Below, piece by piece: positions 51,525 through 59,645 of a stretch of 64,000 bases of DNA; within the stretch, counting starts at the first letter, position 1, and every line of letters begins with the position of its first letter. Source of the DNA: an uncultured Christensenellaceae bacterium (GTDB taxonomy: Bacteria > Bacillota > Clostridia > Christensenellales > Pumilibacteraceae); the NCBI GenBank assembly GCA_910587455.1, contig CAJULK010000006.1:1-64000 (forward strand), in the 5' to 3' direction. Below the pieces are notes generated by a model. The model worked only from the letters and a program-made list of their open reading frames with translations, was not told the origin of the DNA and searched no databases. Position numbers and translations under genes: made by a program.

Positions 51525-51821
51525 ATGAATAATTACGAAGTTCTCTACATCCTGTCCGACAAGCAGGACGCCGAAGCCAAAAAGGCGTTGGTGGAAAAGT
51601 TCAAGGCGATAGTTGCGCCTTACGGCGAAGTCACCGCCGAAGAATGGGGCGGCGGCTCGCGCAAGCTCGAATATCCCATACAGACCAAGATGTCGGGCAA
51701 GCACCTTACCGGATACTATGTTCTCATGAAGTTCACGGCGCCGTCCGACGTTCCCGCAGAACTCGAACGTCAGATGCGCATAAGCGACGACGTCATCCGC
51801 TTCATGGTAGAGCGGGTGTAA
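51525..51821 (+). CDS. rpsF: Ribosomal protein S6
   Basis: 98 aa with AAGGAGG upstream. Opening MNNYEVLYILSDKQDAEAKK, the block EEWGGGSRKLEYPIQTKMSG, and ISDDVIRFMVERV at the end are typical of bacterial S6. It binds 16S rRNA with S18 in the small-subunit platform. First gene of the classical rpsF-ssb-rpsR operon. Confidence 0.97.
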   Translation: MNNYEVLYILSDKQDAEAKKALVEKFKAIVAPYGEVTAEEWGGGSRKLEYPIQTKMSGKHLTGYYVLMKFTAPSDVPAELERQMRISDDVIRFMVERV

Positions 51822-51831
51822 GAGGCGAGCG

Positions 51832-52254
51832 ATGAACAAAATCATTCTTATCGGTAATCTTACGCGCGATCCCGAATCGAGCACTACGCAAGGCGGCGTA
51901 AACTTTACCCGCTTTACGATAGCGGTCAACCGCACGTTCACCAATTCGGCGGGCGAGCGCGTAGCCGACTATTTCGACGTAATATGCTGGCGTCAGCTCG
52001 CCGAGCGCTGCGCACGCTTCCTGTTCAAGGGTAGCAAGGTCGGCATATGCGGATCCGTTCAGCGCCGTCAGTACGAGGACAGGGACGGGATCAAGCGCAC
52101 GTCGTTCGACGTCGTAGCCGACGAAGTCGTTTTTCTCACGCCCAAGCCCAATATGCAACCCCGCGATGGCGGTTCGCAAGGCGGATATATGCCCGAAGAG
52201 CCCCATTCCGTTTCCGAAATGCAACCCGTCGACAGCGACGATTTGCCATTCTAA
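51832..52254 (+). CDS. ssb: Single-stranded DNA-binding protein
   Basis: 140 aa. OB-fold start MNKIILIGNLTRDPE, core FTIAVNRTF...DYFDVICWRQLAERCARFLFKG, and a C-terminal acidic tip ending DSDDLPF, which recruits partner proteins. It starts 10 bases after rpsF with GAGGCG upstream. It protects ssDNA during replication and repair. Confidence 0.97.
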   Translation: MNKIILIGNLTRDPESSTTQGGVNFTRFTIAVNRTFTNSAGERVADYFDVICWRQLAERCARFLFKGSKVGICGSVQRRQYEDRDGIKRTSFDVVADEVVFLTPKPNMQPRDGGSQGGYMPEEPHSVSEMQPVDSDDLPF

Positions 52255-52275
52255 TCAATAAAGGAGATTCCCGTC

Positions 52276-52551
52276 ATGGATAAAAATAAAAACAGAAACA
52301 AAATGAACGACGGCGACGACAAGGTCCGCCGCCGCCCCCGTCCCGCCAAAAAGCGCGTTTGCGAATACTGTCAGGGACATATCGACCACGTAGACTACAA
52401 GGACGTTGACAGGCTCAAAAAGTACATTGCCGAAAACGGCAAGATCCTTCCGCGCCGCGCGTCGGGGCTTTGCGCCGAGCATCAGCGCGACGTTACCACC
52501 GCCGTCAAGCGCGCGCGGATAATGGCGCTTTTGCCTTTCCGCGGCGAATAA
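52276..52551 (+). CDS. rpsR: Ribosomal protein S18 (zinc-binding form)
   Basis: 91 aa. Basic N-terminus, then [24 protein letters not shown], and [32 protein letters not shown]. The cysteines in CEYC and in LCAEH give the zinc-binding (C+) S18 type. AAAGGAG precedes the ATG. Third gene of the operon; binds S6. Confidence 0.97.
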   Translation: MDKNKNRNKMNDGDDKVRRRPRPAKKRVCEYCQGHIDHVDYKDVDRLKKYIAENGKILPRRASGLCAEHQRDVTTAVKRARIMALLPFRGE

Positions 52552-52625
52552 TCCATGGATTTCTATCGTAGTCGAAGATTTACAAGTCGGCGGCGCATGC
52601 CGCATAAACTTTGATCGTCGTCTGC

Positions 52626-52666
52626 AAACGGGCAGAGGGTAAATAATCTTTTTGCCCGTTTTGTTT
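52626..52666 (+). terminator. Terminator after rpsR
   Basis: AAACGGGCA (52626-52634) and TGCCCGTTT (52653-52661) with an 18-base loop, followed by TGTTTTG. Confidence 0.65.
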
Positions 52667-52721
52667 TGCGTAAGGCGCAAAGCCGAAGCATCAATAAAAA
52701 ATCGAGGAATATACCCGAGTA

Positions 52722-54299
52722 ATGATAAACGTATCCAATGTAAAACTTCAATTCGGTGCGCGCGTCCTCTTTGAGAACGTCAACCTTAAATTCGCCAACG
52801 GCAACTGCTACGGCATAATCGGCGCGAACGGCGCGGGCAAGTCTACGTTCCTGCGGCTTTTGTCCGGCAAGATCGAACCGTCCAAGGGCGAGATCACGAT
52901 CGGTAAGGGCGAGCGCATGTCGGTGCTCGAACAGAATCAAAACGCTTACGACGACTACACCGTGCGCGAAGCGGTCATTTGCGGGCACAAAGAGCTGAGC
53001 GATATACGCCGCAAGCGCGAGGTGCTGTATGCTAAGACGGAGTTTACCGAAGAGGACGGCAACCTTGCGGCGGAACTCGAAACGCGTTACGGCGAGCTCG
53101 GCGGATACGAGGCGGATATCGACGCGGAAACGCTGCTAAGCAGTATCGGTATAGACAGGGAGCTTTTCGATACGCAGATGAGCGACATCGAGCCAAAGCT
53201 CAAAGTAAAAGTGCTTATCGCGCAAAGCCTGTTCGGCAAGCCCGATATCCTTCTTCTGGACGAGCCTACAAACAACCTCGACATCAAAACGGTGCGGTGG
53301 TTGCAGGAATACTTAAAGTCGCTCGAGCTTGCCACGGTTCTTATCGTTTCTCATAACCGACACTTTCTCAATCAGGTATGCACGCACATATGCGACGTGG
53401 ATTATGCGGCGATCAATCTGTTTGTGGGCAACTACGATTTCTGGTACGAATCGTCGCAGCTCATTCTGCGCCAACAGCGCGAGGCGAACAAAAAAGCGGA
53501 AGCGCGCATAAAGGAACTTCGCGAGTTTATCGCGCGGTTTTCGGCAAACGCGTCCAAGTCCAAGCAGGCGACGAGCAGAAAGCGCGAGCTCGACAAGATA
53601 GAGATCGCGGACATCAAGCCGTCATCGCGCAAATATCCGTATATAGATTACAAGTTCGAGCGCGATCCCGGCAACGACATACTGCGCGTCGAAAAACTTA
53701 CCAAAGCGGGCTTTTTCGAAAATGTGACGTTCTCTGTCGGGCGCGACGACAAGATAGGTTTTCTGACCGACAATTCGCGCTCGGTCGCCGAGCTTTTCGA
53801 TTGCATATTCGGCGATTCCGAACCCGATTCGGGCAGAGTCATTTGGGGTAAGAACATCAAGCCCGCGTACATGCCGCAGAACTACGACAAGTTTTTCGAC
53901 GGCTGCGCGCTGCCGCTCGTGCGCTGGATAGATCAGTGGTCGGAAAACCACGAACAGGAATATCTGCGGTCGTGGCTGGGCAGGCTGTTGTTCTCGGGCG
54001 ACGAGGCGCTCAAACCCGCAAACGTGCTGTCGGGCGGAGAAAAGGCGCGGTGTATGCTCGCGCGAATGATGCTTCTTTCGCCCAACTTCCTTATTTTCGA
54101 CGAACCGACCAACCATCTCGATCTCGAAAGTATCACGTCGCTCAACAAGGGCATGATCAACTTCAAAGCGCCCATTCTGTTCATAACCGCCGACGAGGAA
54201 ATAATGTCGTCGGTCGCCAACCGTATAATAATGATCGAGAACGGCAAAAAGACTTACGACCGTCCCGTAACTTACGACGAATATATAAATGCGCTCTGA
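52722..54299 (+). CDS. ABC-F family ATPase (YkpA/YbiT-like) with a degenerate second nucleotide site
   Basis: 525 aa, two ABC domains, no membrane part. NBD1: Walker A GANGAGKST (residues 34-42), signature replaced by MSDIEPKLKVK as in YbiT-like proteins, Walker B ILLLDEPTNNLD, H-loop IVSHNRHF. The linker (about 240-310) is basic and helical. NBD2: the P-loop position reads GFLTDNSRSVAELF and lacks GK(S/T). The signature VLSGGEKARC and FLIFDEPTNHLD remain. The usual TSHDHEF H-loop reads ITADEEI, without His. ABC-F proteins act on ribosomes in translation or antibiotic protection. The loss in NBD2 is only partly a family feature. Confidence 0.9.
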   Translation: MINVSNVKLQFGARVLFENVNLKFANGNCYGIIGANGAGKSTFLRLLSGKIEPSKGEITIGKGERMSVLEQNQNAYDDYTVREAVICGHKELSDIRRKREVLYAKTEFTEEDGNLAAELETRYGELGGYEADIDAETLLSSIGIDRELFDTQMSDIEPKLKVKVLIAQSLFGKPDILLLDEPTNNLDIKTVRWLQEYLKSLELATVLIVSHNRHFLNQVCTHICDVDYAAINLFVGNYDFWYESSQLILRQQREANKKAEARIKELREFIARFSANASKSKQATSRKRELDKIEIADIKPSSRKYPYIDYKFERDPGNDILRVEKLTKAGFFENVTFSVGRDDKIGFLTDNSRSVAELFDCIFGDSEPDSGRVIWGKNIKPAYMPQNYDKFFDGCALPLVRWIDQWSENHEQEYLRSWLGRLLFSGDEALKPANVLSGGEKARCMLARMMLLSPNFLIFDEPTNHLDLESITSLNKGMINFKAPILFITADEEIMSSVANRIIMIENGKKTYDRPVTYDEYINAL

Positions 54300-54315
54300 T
54301 ATTTTGCGTTTTTGA

Positions 54316-54344
54316 TTGACGAATCGAATATAAAAGGGTATAAT
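54316..54344 (+). promoter_or_regulatory. Promoter of the glmU-like/prs operon (leaderless)
   Basis: TTGACG (54316-54321), 17 bases, TATAAT (54339-54344). The ATG at 54351 is 6 bases further, at the expected RNA start. Confidence 0.82.
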
Positions 54345-54350
54345 ACGGAT

Positions 54351-55613
54351 ATGGTAGATTTGGGTATAAACGGTGTGGTGCTCAGGACCAAGAGCAATAC
54401 GCTCGGCGACGTCGGAAGTATTTCCGTTATGGGCAAGACGCTCGACGGGTGGGCTGCGGCGTGCATGAGCGCGCCCGTCAGAACGCTTGACGTTTCGCCC
54501 GTCGTCAATTTCGGCGACAAACTTCGCGAGCTTGTCGACCGTAAAAATCCGATCACGGTCGTGCTGTACAACGACGCACCGCTCGTATCGCACAAGACGG
54601 TCGAGTCGGCGGTAAACAAACTTATAGCCGAAAAGAGCAAGATGCTCGCGCTGCCGCGCGGATTCGTTTTCAAAACCGAATATCTTGCCGATCTCGAAAC
54701 TCTGTATATGCAAGAGCCTGCCGATACGGGCGAGTTTTCGGCAGTGACAGACGGCGAAAGTTTGTCGCGTATAACCGAGCTCGTGCGGCGAAGAATACTT
54801 CGTTATCACGCGCGAAACGGCGTGCGGATCGCCGATATGTACAATACGTATATAGACTGCGACGTGGTGATCGCGCGCGGCGTTACCGTAGAACCCAACA
54901 ACTTTATCAAGGGCAAGACCATAATAAAAGACGGCGCGGCAATAATGCCCGGCAATTATATCGAGGACTGTCTCATAGGCAGCGACACGCGCATAGACAG
55001 TTCGCGGCTTTACGGGAGCTCGATAGGCAGCGGCACGCGCGTCGGGCCGTTCGCATATGTTCGTCCGGACTCGGTCGTCGGCAAAAACTGCCGCATCGGC
55101 GATTTCGTGGAGCTTAAATGCTGCGTTATCGGCGACGGCTGCAAGGTCAGCCACCTTTCGTATATAGGCGACGCCGAACTCGGCAAGGACTGCAACGTCG
55201 GCTGCGGCGTAGTGTTTGCCAATTACGACGGCAAGAACAAATACAAATCGGTAATAGGCAACCGCGTGTTTATAGGTTCCAACGCGAACATAGTCGCGCC
55301 TGTCAATATTGCCGACCGCGCGTTCATCGCCGCGGGCTCGACCATTACGAAGGGCGTGCCCGAACAGGCGCTCGCGATCGCGCGTGCGCGACAGACCATG
55401 ATAGCTAATTGGCAGGGCAACAAGTTTGCGCCCCCGCCCGTCGAAGATCCGAGAGCGGGCGGCAATGCCCGCGCGTTCGGCTTTGTTCAGTTTTCGGACG
55501 GAATAATCGACGGTACGGCGAGCGCCGCGCACAACGACGGCACCGAAGCCGCCGAGCCGGAAATAAACTACGGCGGCATCATAAACGCCGCAGAAAACCG
55601 TAACGACGACTGA
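54351..55613 (+). CDS. GlmU-like protein: intact acetyltransferase half, reduced uridylyltransferase half
   Basis: 420 aa. The C-terminal half is a left-handed beta-helix of the GlmU type: [41 protein letters not shown] (catalytic-type His268), [39 protein letters not shown]. The linker [20 protein letters not shown] is also GlmU-like. The N-terminal half is only about 110 residues, keeps a relic of the GDxPL motif ([19 protein letters not shown]), and lacks the LAAGxGTRM nucleotide loop. So it should acetylate glucosamine-1-phosphate but not make UDP-GlcNAc. Its place before prs is that of glmU in Bacillus. The start at 54351 fits the leaderless promoter; an upstream in-frame ATG (54312) lies before the promoter. 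Confidence 0.8.
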   Translation: MVDLGINGVVLRTKSNTLGDVGSISVMGKTLDGWAAACMSAPVRTLDVSPVVNFGDKLRELVDRKNPITVVLYNDAPLVSHKTVESAVNKLIAEKSKMLALPRGFVFKTEYLADLETLYMQEPADTGEFSAVTDGESLSRITELVRRRILRYHARNGVRIADMYNTYIDCDVVIARGVTVEPNNFIKGKTIIKDGAAIMPGNYIEDCLIGSDTRIDSSRLYGSSIGSGTRVGPFAYVRPDSVVGKNCRIGDFVELKCCVIGDGCKVSHLSYIGDAELGKDCNVGCGVVFANYDGKNKYKSVIGNRVFIGSNANIVAPVNIADRAFIAAGSTITKGVPEQALAIARARQTMIANWQGNKFAPPPVEDPRAGGNARAFGFVQFSDGIIDGTASAAHNDGTEAAEPEINYGGIINAAENRNDD

Positions 55614-55683
55614 CCGTCCGTCAATCGGTATACCGATAAATATAAACCCGAACATCACCGATGTTAAATTTTTGGAGGCACTA

Positions 55684-56649
55684 ATGATAGCTCACGGCAA
55701 CAAGATCAAACTGTTTTGCGGCAATTCATGCAAACAACTGTCGAGCGCGATTTCGGAACGGCTCAAAATGAAACTTTCCGACGCGGAAGTCGGCAAGTTC
55801 AGCGACGGCGAGATTTCCGTTTCGATAGGCGAGTCGGTGCGCGGCTGCGACGTTTTCGTAATACAGTCCACGTCCACGCCCACAAACGACAACCTTATGG
55901 AACTTCTCGTCATGATAGATGCGCTCAAGCGCGCGTCGGCGGGCAGGATCACGGCAGTCATGCCGTACTTCGGTTATGCGCGTCAGGACAGAAAGGCGCG
56001 CGCGCGCGATCCGATCACCGCAAAGCTCGTCGCCGATCTTATTTGCAAGGCGGGCGCGGACCGCGTGCTCACGATGGATCTTCACGCGTCGCAGCTTCAG
56101 GGCTTTTTCGATATACCCGTAGATCATCTTTTGGGTGTGCCCATTCTCGCCAAAGCGATCGCGAACGAACAGTTCATAAAGGAAGCGGGCGACGATCTCG
56201 TGATAGTATCGCCCGATGTAGGTTCGGTAGGCCGTGCGCGGCAGATGGCGCAAAAACTCAACAAGACGCTCGCTATCGTCGATAAGCGCCGTCCCAAAGC
56301 GAACGTCATGGAAGTAATGAACATCATCGGCGACGTAAAGGGCAAGAGATGCCTTATCGTAGACGATATGATAGACACCGCCGGCACGATCACGCAGGGC
56401 GCAAAGGCGCTCGTGGACGTTGGCGGCGCGACGGACGTGTATGCTTGCTGCACGCACCCCGTGCTTTCGGGTCCGGCTATCGAGCGGCTTGAAAATTCGG
56501 TCATCGAAAAGCTGTTTATTCTCGATACGATAGAGCTGCCCGAGGAGAAAAAGATAGACAAGATAATAACGGTGTCCGTCGCACCCATATTCGCGCAGGC
56601 GATCGCCGCTATATTTGCCGATCTTCCCGTATCCAAGCTGTACGACTGA
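55684..56649 (+). CDS. prs: Ribose-phosphate pyrophosphokinase (PRPP synthase)
   Basis: 321 aa from ATG 55684, 6 bases after GGAGG; a TTG at 55672 overlaps that site. Class I Prs blocks: [39 protein letters not shown] loop [44 protein letters not shown], and PRPP loop [21 protein letters not shown]. It makes PRPP from ribose-5-phosphate and ATP for nucleotide, His and Trp synthesis. It follows the glmU-like gene by 70 bases, as in Bacillus. Confidence 0.97.
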   Translation: MIAHGNKIKLFCGNSCKQLSSAISERLKMKLSDAEVGKFSDGEISVSIGESVRGCDVFVIQSTSTPTNDNLMELLVMIDALKRASAGRITAVMPYFGYARQDRKARARDPITAKLVADLICKAGADRVLTMDLHASQLQGFFDIPVDHLLGVPILAKAIANEQFIKEAGDDLVIVSPDVGSVGRARQMAQKLNKTLAIVDKRRPKANVMEVMNIIGDVKGKRCLIVDDMIDTAGTITQGAKALVDVGGATDVYACCTHPVLSGPAIERLENSVIEKLFILDTIELPEEKKIDKIITVSVAPIFAQAIAAIFADLPVSKLYD

Positions 56650-56676
56650 TATTCGATCCGTAATATTACATACCGA

Positions 56677-56708
56677 CCCGAGCCGCATGACCTGCGGTTC
56701 GGGTTTTT
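56677..56708 (+). terminator. Intrinsic terminator after prs
   Basis: CCCGAGCCGCA (56677-56687), 5-base loop, TGCGGTTCGGG (56693-56703), then TTTTT. Confidence 0.9.
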
Positions 56709-56765
56709 CGTTGCGCGGCGTTTCGCAGTTTTATACATACTCGACCGAATGTATAAAATTCGGAC

Positions 56766-56794
56766 TTGACAAAACAAAGCCGTCGGTATATAAT
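56766..56794 (+). promoter_or_regulatory. Consensus promoter (leaderless)
   Basis: TTGACA (56766-56771), 17 bases, TATAAT (56789-56794). The ATG at 56802 is 7 bases further. Confidence 0.88.
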
Positions 56795-56801
56795 ATAACG
56801 T

Positions 56802-57392
56802 ATGGGTCTTGTCGGATATCTTTTTACCGTGATAATCACGGCGGTCGCGTCTCTTGCAGTCGCGGCTGTTATAATCGAAAAAACGGTGCGGCTGATATCG
56901 CGTCAGGTAAGGCTCAAGCGCTCGATCAATCTCGTGGAGCTCAAAACGCGCAAGATAGTGCATTGGCTTTTCGCGGTGCTCGTCGGGTTCATGATATTCT
57001 ACGTGATCATGCAGATGACCGACGCGGAAGCGCCGAGCGTTCAGGCGTTTGCGGCGATGTTCGGAGTGGGTCGGCTGTACACGAATATAGCGCTGATGTT
57101 CGTGCTTGTCGTTATGACTGCCGTCGAAGTGTTTGTGGTCTCGCTCGCACTGTGCCGTAACGCCGTCGTCGATAAAGGTGTGTACACCAACTTCGATATG
57201 CTGCATTGGCATCAGGTTCACGATTATATTATAGACGAAGAACGGGGCATACTCGTGCTTTCGGCGGATAAGAACACGTTTTCCACGCTCAAACATCTGA
57301 CTACGCCGTTCAGGGTGAAAAAGAACGACGTGCAAAAACTCAAATTCATTCTCAACAAAAACAAGAACAAGTTTTCCGACTTGGGCGAATAG
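56802..57392 (+). CDS. Small membrane protein of unknown function
   Basis: 196 aa. Three hydrophobic helices: residues about 6-27 (LFTVIITAVASLAVAAVII), 53-72 (IVHWLFAVLVGFMIFYVIM) and 95-117. A soluble C-terminus follows (HDYIIDEERGILVLSADKNT, VKKNDVQKLKFILNKNKNKF) that looks like a small beta domain of the DUF5673 kind; that match is uncertain. No ribosome site; leaderless. The next gene begins 6 bases after its stop. Confidence 0.65.
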   Translation: MGLVGYLFTVIITAVASLAVAAVIIEKTVRLISRQVRLKRSINLVELKTRKIVHWLFAVLVGFMIFYVIMQMTDAEAPSVQAFAAMFGVGRLYTNIALMFVLVVMTAVEVFVVSLALCRNAVVDKGVYTNFDMLHWHQVHDYIIDEERGILVLSADKNTFSTLKHLTTPFRVKKNDVQKLKFILNKNKNKFSDLGE

Positions 57393-57398
57393 GCGGTT

Positions 57399-57896
57399 AT
57401 GGCAAAGGATATCGACAAGATTATAGACGATTTCGTAGTTCCCGAAATGGAATACGTAAAAACGAAGCACTCCGACGCGCAAACGGTCAAAGTGCCCGAA
57501 GTCGTGCTGCCAAAAACCAAAGCGGAGATGTATAAGGAAGCCAAAGGCAGACTGCGCCAAAAAACCGCTGCCGTTTCCAAGTCGTACAAACCGCCCGAAA
57601 AAGACAAGCCGCAGAACAAACGCCGCTCGCGCAAGATCGCCGACGACGAGATCGCGGCGGCGATCTCTCAGCCCGCGACCGCCGCGGAACGCACGGTTCA
57701 GCTATCCAAGTCGGTCGAACGCAAGGGGCATACGCATATCGTCGAAGAACCGCGGTGGGTGGGCGGCGCCGACGAGCTTATTCCGTTTGCTTGGCGGCAC
57801 CCGCTCGTGGACGTTTCGCGCCCGTCAAAACTGTACCGCGCCGCAATGCGCGAGGCGAAAGACCGCGCGCTCATGCTGCCCGTGCCGCGCGAGTGA
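57399..57896 (+). CDS. Hypothetical soluble protein, 165 aa
   Basis: Starts with ATG 57399, with only weak GGCGG upstream. Charged and low in hydrophobics; the N-terminal 50 residues are acidic (DIDKIIDDFVVPEMEYVKTK) and the middle is basic and probably disordered (PPEKDKPQNKRRSRK). The C-terminus is more ordered (WVGGADELIPFAWRHPLVDV). No family recognised. Probably in one operon with the membrane protein before it. Confidence 0.6.
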   Translation: MAKDIDKIIDDFVVPEMEYVKTKHSDAQTVKVPEVVLPKTKAEMYKEAKGRLRQKTAAVSKSYKPPEKDKPQNKRRSRKIADDEIAAAISQPATAAERTVQLSKSVERKGHTHIVEEPRWVGGADELIPFAWRHPLVDVSRPSKLYRAAMREAKDRALMLPVPRE

Positions 57897-57904
57897 AACG
57901 GAGG

Positions 57905-58075
57905 CTTGGCGTTAGATAGAAGCTACGTGATTCTTCGCTACGCTCGGAATGACAGGTTCAGGCGGATTGTCCGCTGCACTCGGAATGACAATCTGCGTTG
58001 CTTTTCTTTTTTGTCATTCTGAACGTTGGCGCAGCCCGACGTGAAGAATCTCAATCGTATTTATCGCGAAGCGTG
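57905..58075. repeat. Dispersed GAATGACA-type intergenic repeat, copy 3
   Basis: The gene-free gap 57897-58210 carries GTGATTCTTCGCTACGCTCG, GGAATGACAGG, CACTCGGAATGACAATC and TTGTCATTCTGAACG ... GAAGAATCTCAATCG. It is related to copies 1 and 2 but arranged differently. Confidence 0.75.
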
Positions 58076-58113
58076 AACGTTGTTGCGCAAGCGGGTGATT
58101 TCGGTATTTATAT

Positions 58114-58132
58114 CAAACTATCGAATAGTTTG
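58114..58132. promoter_or_regulatory. Palindrome upstream of the secreted protein gene
   Basis: CAAACTAT-CGA-ATAGTTTG, perfect 8-bp arms. A TATAAT at 58174-58179 lies downstream, with no good -35 box. It could be an operator of an activator-dependent promoter. Confidence 0.45.
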
Positions 58133-58210
58133 TCTTATTTTGGAGCGACGTTCGAGCGGCGGACAAGTCGTGCTATAATAACGCATAAATATTTCATACG
58201 AGGTGTGTTT

Positions 58211-59575
58211 ATGCGGTTGAACAAAGCGCAGACTACCGTTATTGTTTTGCTAAACGTCGTTATTGCGGCGCTTTTGTGCACGATTTTTCTCGTGCCGATT
58301 TTGTCGGCGAACGCAAGCGGCGGCGGAACTAACGACGATCCCGACAAGCCCGTTATAACCGATCCGACAACGCCGACACACAGCAAGCTGCGCGACGCGG
58401 CCGACGGCAAGGTCGCCGAGATAGCGCGTGAAACGAGGCTGATGGGCAGCGGCGACGAAAGCGTGGTCGCCACGTTCTATGCCGACGGCGTTACTTACAT
58501 ATTCGGCAACGCCACCGTGGGCGATCTCGACTTCGACGGGTACGGCGGGTTTCTGTGCCGTATAGGCGAACGCGGCAATATTCTCGGTTTCGAATATTAC
58601 GACGGGACGATCACGGCGTGCGCTCGCGCGGGCGCGGGGTATGCCGTTGCGGTCGGTTCCGGCTCCGGCGCGGACGCAGAATATTCGCTGTATGTGACAA
58701 CGGGCGACGACGCCGAAAAGGCGGCGACTTTGGACGGCGTCGGGTGCGGAATTTTCGCGGCGGACGGCACAAAGACGGCGGTCGTCACGCAGCCGACGGC
58801 AACATCGCTCAAACTGACCGAATATTCCGTTGCCGCGGGCGGCGAGTGGAACGTGGGGCGCAGCACGCGCATAGACAGCGGATACACGCTGAAGTTTTTC
58901 GATTGTTACGATTTTTCGGGCGCGTACGTGATATCCGCGCGCGCGCACAGTCTGCCGCGGTACGACTCGCTCGTGCTGTATTCGTTTACGCCGGGCGGCG
59001 ACGCCGCGGCGCACTACTACGGTGGGTGGTCGGGCAATATTACGCGGCCGTATGCCGTCATGCCGTCCGACTTCGGGTATTTCGCGCTATGCGACAAAAA
59101 CGGGATCGCCACGGTCATAAGCGTAGACTATGCGTTCGAAAGTTTTCATTCGCTGTCGCTCGGATTTACTTTCGACGACGCGAAGCTCGCGTATTCGCGC
59201 GGCAAGTATTACGCTACGTTCGACTGCGCCGACGGGGCGGTCACGTACGAACTCGATAAAGATCTCGGCAGGCGAAAGCTGTCGGAACTAGACGGGTTGA
59301 GTGCCGACCGCGTCGCGGCGGTCGCGGACGGATCGGTTGCCGTCGGTGCGGCGGGTGCGGTCGTCTCGCTCGGAACGCAGAAGTATACGGAGCTGAAAAT
59401 CGTATCGCTGTCGGGCGGAAAAGCGGTAACCGTGCCCGTCGATAACGCCGTTGTCTACGGCATGCACAAGAGCCCGGACGGCGGATATAATATCGTGCTG
59501 TCGGCGAGCGGCGGCGACGGTTTGTCCAAGCCTACCGGAGGGTGCGATGTTTATATAGTGAAAGTAAATTTATAG
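58211..59575 (+). CDS. Membrane-anchored extracellular protein of unknown function
   Basis: 454 aa from ATG 58211. One N-terminal hydrophobic helix (about residues 8-33, TTVIVLLNVVIAALLCTIFL) acts as signal anchor or uncleaved signal. A Pro/Thr-rich linker follows (DPDKPVITDPTTPTHSKLRD), then about 390 residues of repeating short beta-strands with Gly/Asp turns (FEYYDGTITACARAGAGYAV, AAGGEWNVGRSTRI, HKSPDGGYNIVLSASGGDG). This suggests a beta-propeller-like fold. No lipobox, LPXTG or known domain. Single gene with a terminator after it. Confidence 0.65.
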   Translation: MRLNKAQTTVIVLLNVVIAALLCTIFLVPILSANASGGGTNDDPDKPVITDPTTPTHSKLRDAADGKVAEIARETRLMGSGDESVVATFYADGVTYIFGNATVGDLDFDGYGGFLCRIGERGNILGFEYYDGTITACARAGAGYAVAVGSGSGADAEYSLYVTTGDDAEKAATLDGVGCGIFAADGTKTAVVTQPTATSLKLTEYSVAAGGEWNVGRSTRIDSGYTLKFFDCYDFSGAYVISARAHSLPRYDSLVLYSFTPGGDAAAHYYGGWSGNITRPYAVMPSDFGYFALCDKNGIATVISVDYAFESFHSLSLGFTFDDAKLAYSRGKYYATFDCADGAVTYELDKDLGRRKLSELDGLSADRVAAVADGSVAVGAAGAVVSLGTQKYTELKIVSLSGGKAVTVPVDNAVVYGMHKSPDGGYNIVLSASGGDGLSKPTGGCDVYIVKVNL

Positions 59576-59606
59576 CGGTTCGCAAAATTGCCGAGCCGCG
59601 CCGAGT

Positions 59607-59632
59607 AAAAAACCGCCTTCGGGCGGTTTTTT
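59607..59632. terminator. Bidirectional intrinsic terminator
   Basis: AAAAAACCGCC, TTCG tetraloop, GGCGGTTTTTT: a perfect stem with A- and T-runs. It serves both the plus-strand secreted-protein gene and the converging murG. Confidence 0.93.
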
Positions 59633-59645
59633 GTGCGATGACGCG

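Noticed and set aside
54312..54350. Upstream ATG 54312 for the glmU-like gene
   Set aside because: It lies before the -35 box of the TTGACG-17-TATAAT promoter, so it would not be on the transcript.
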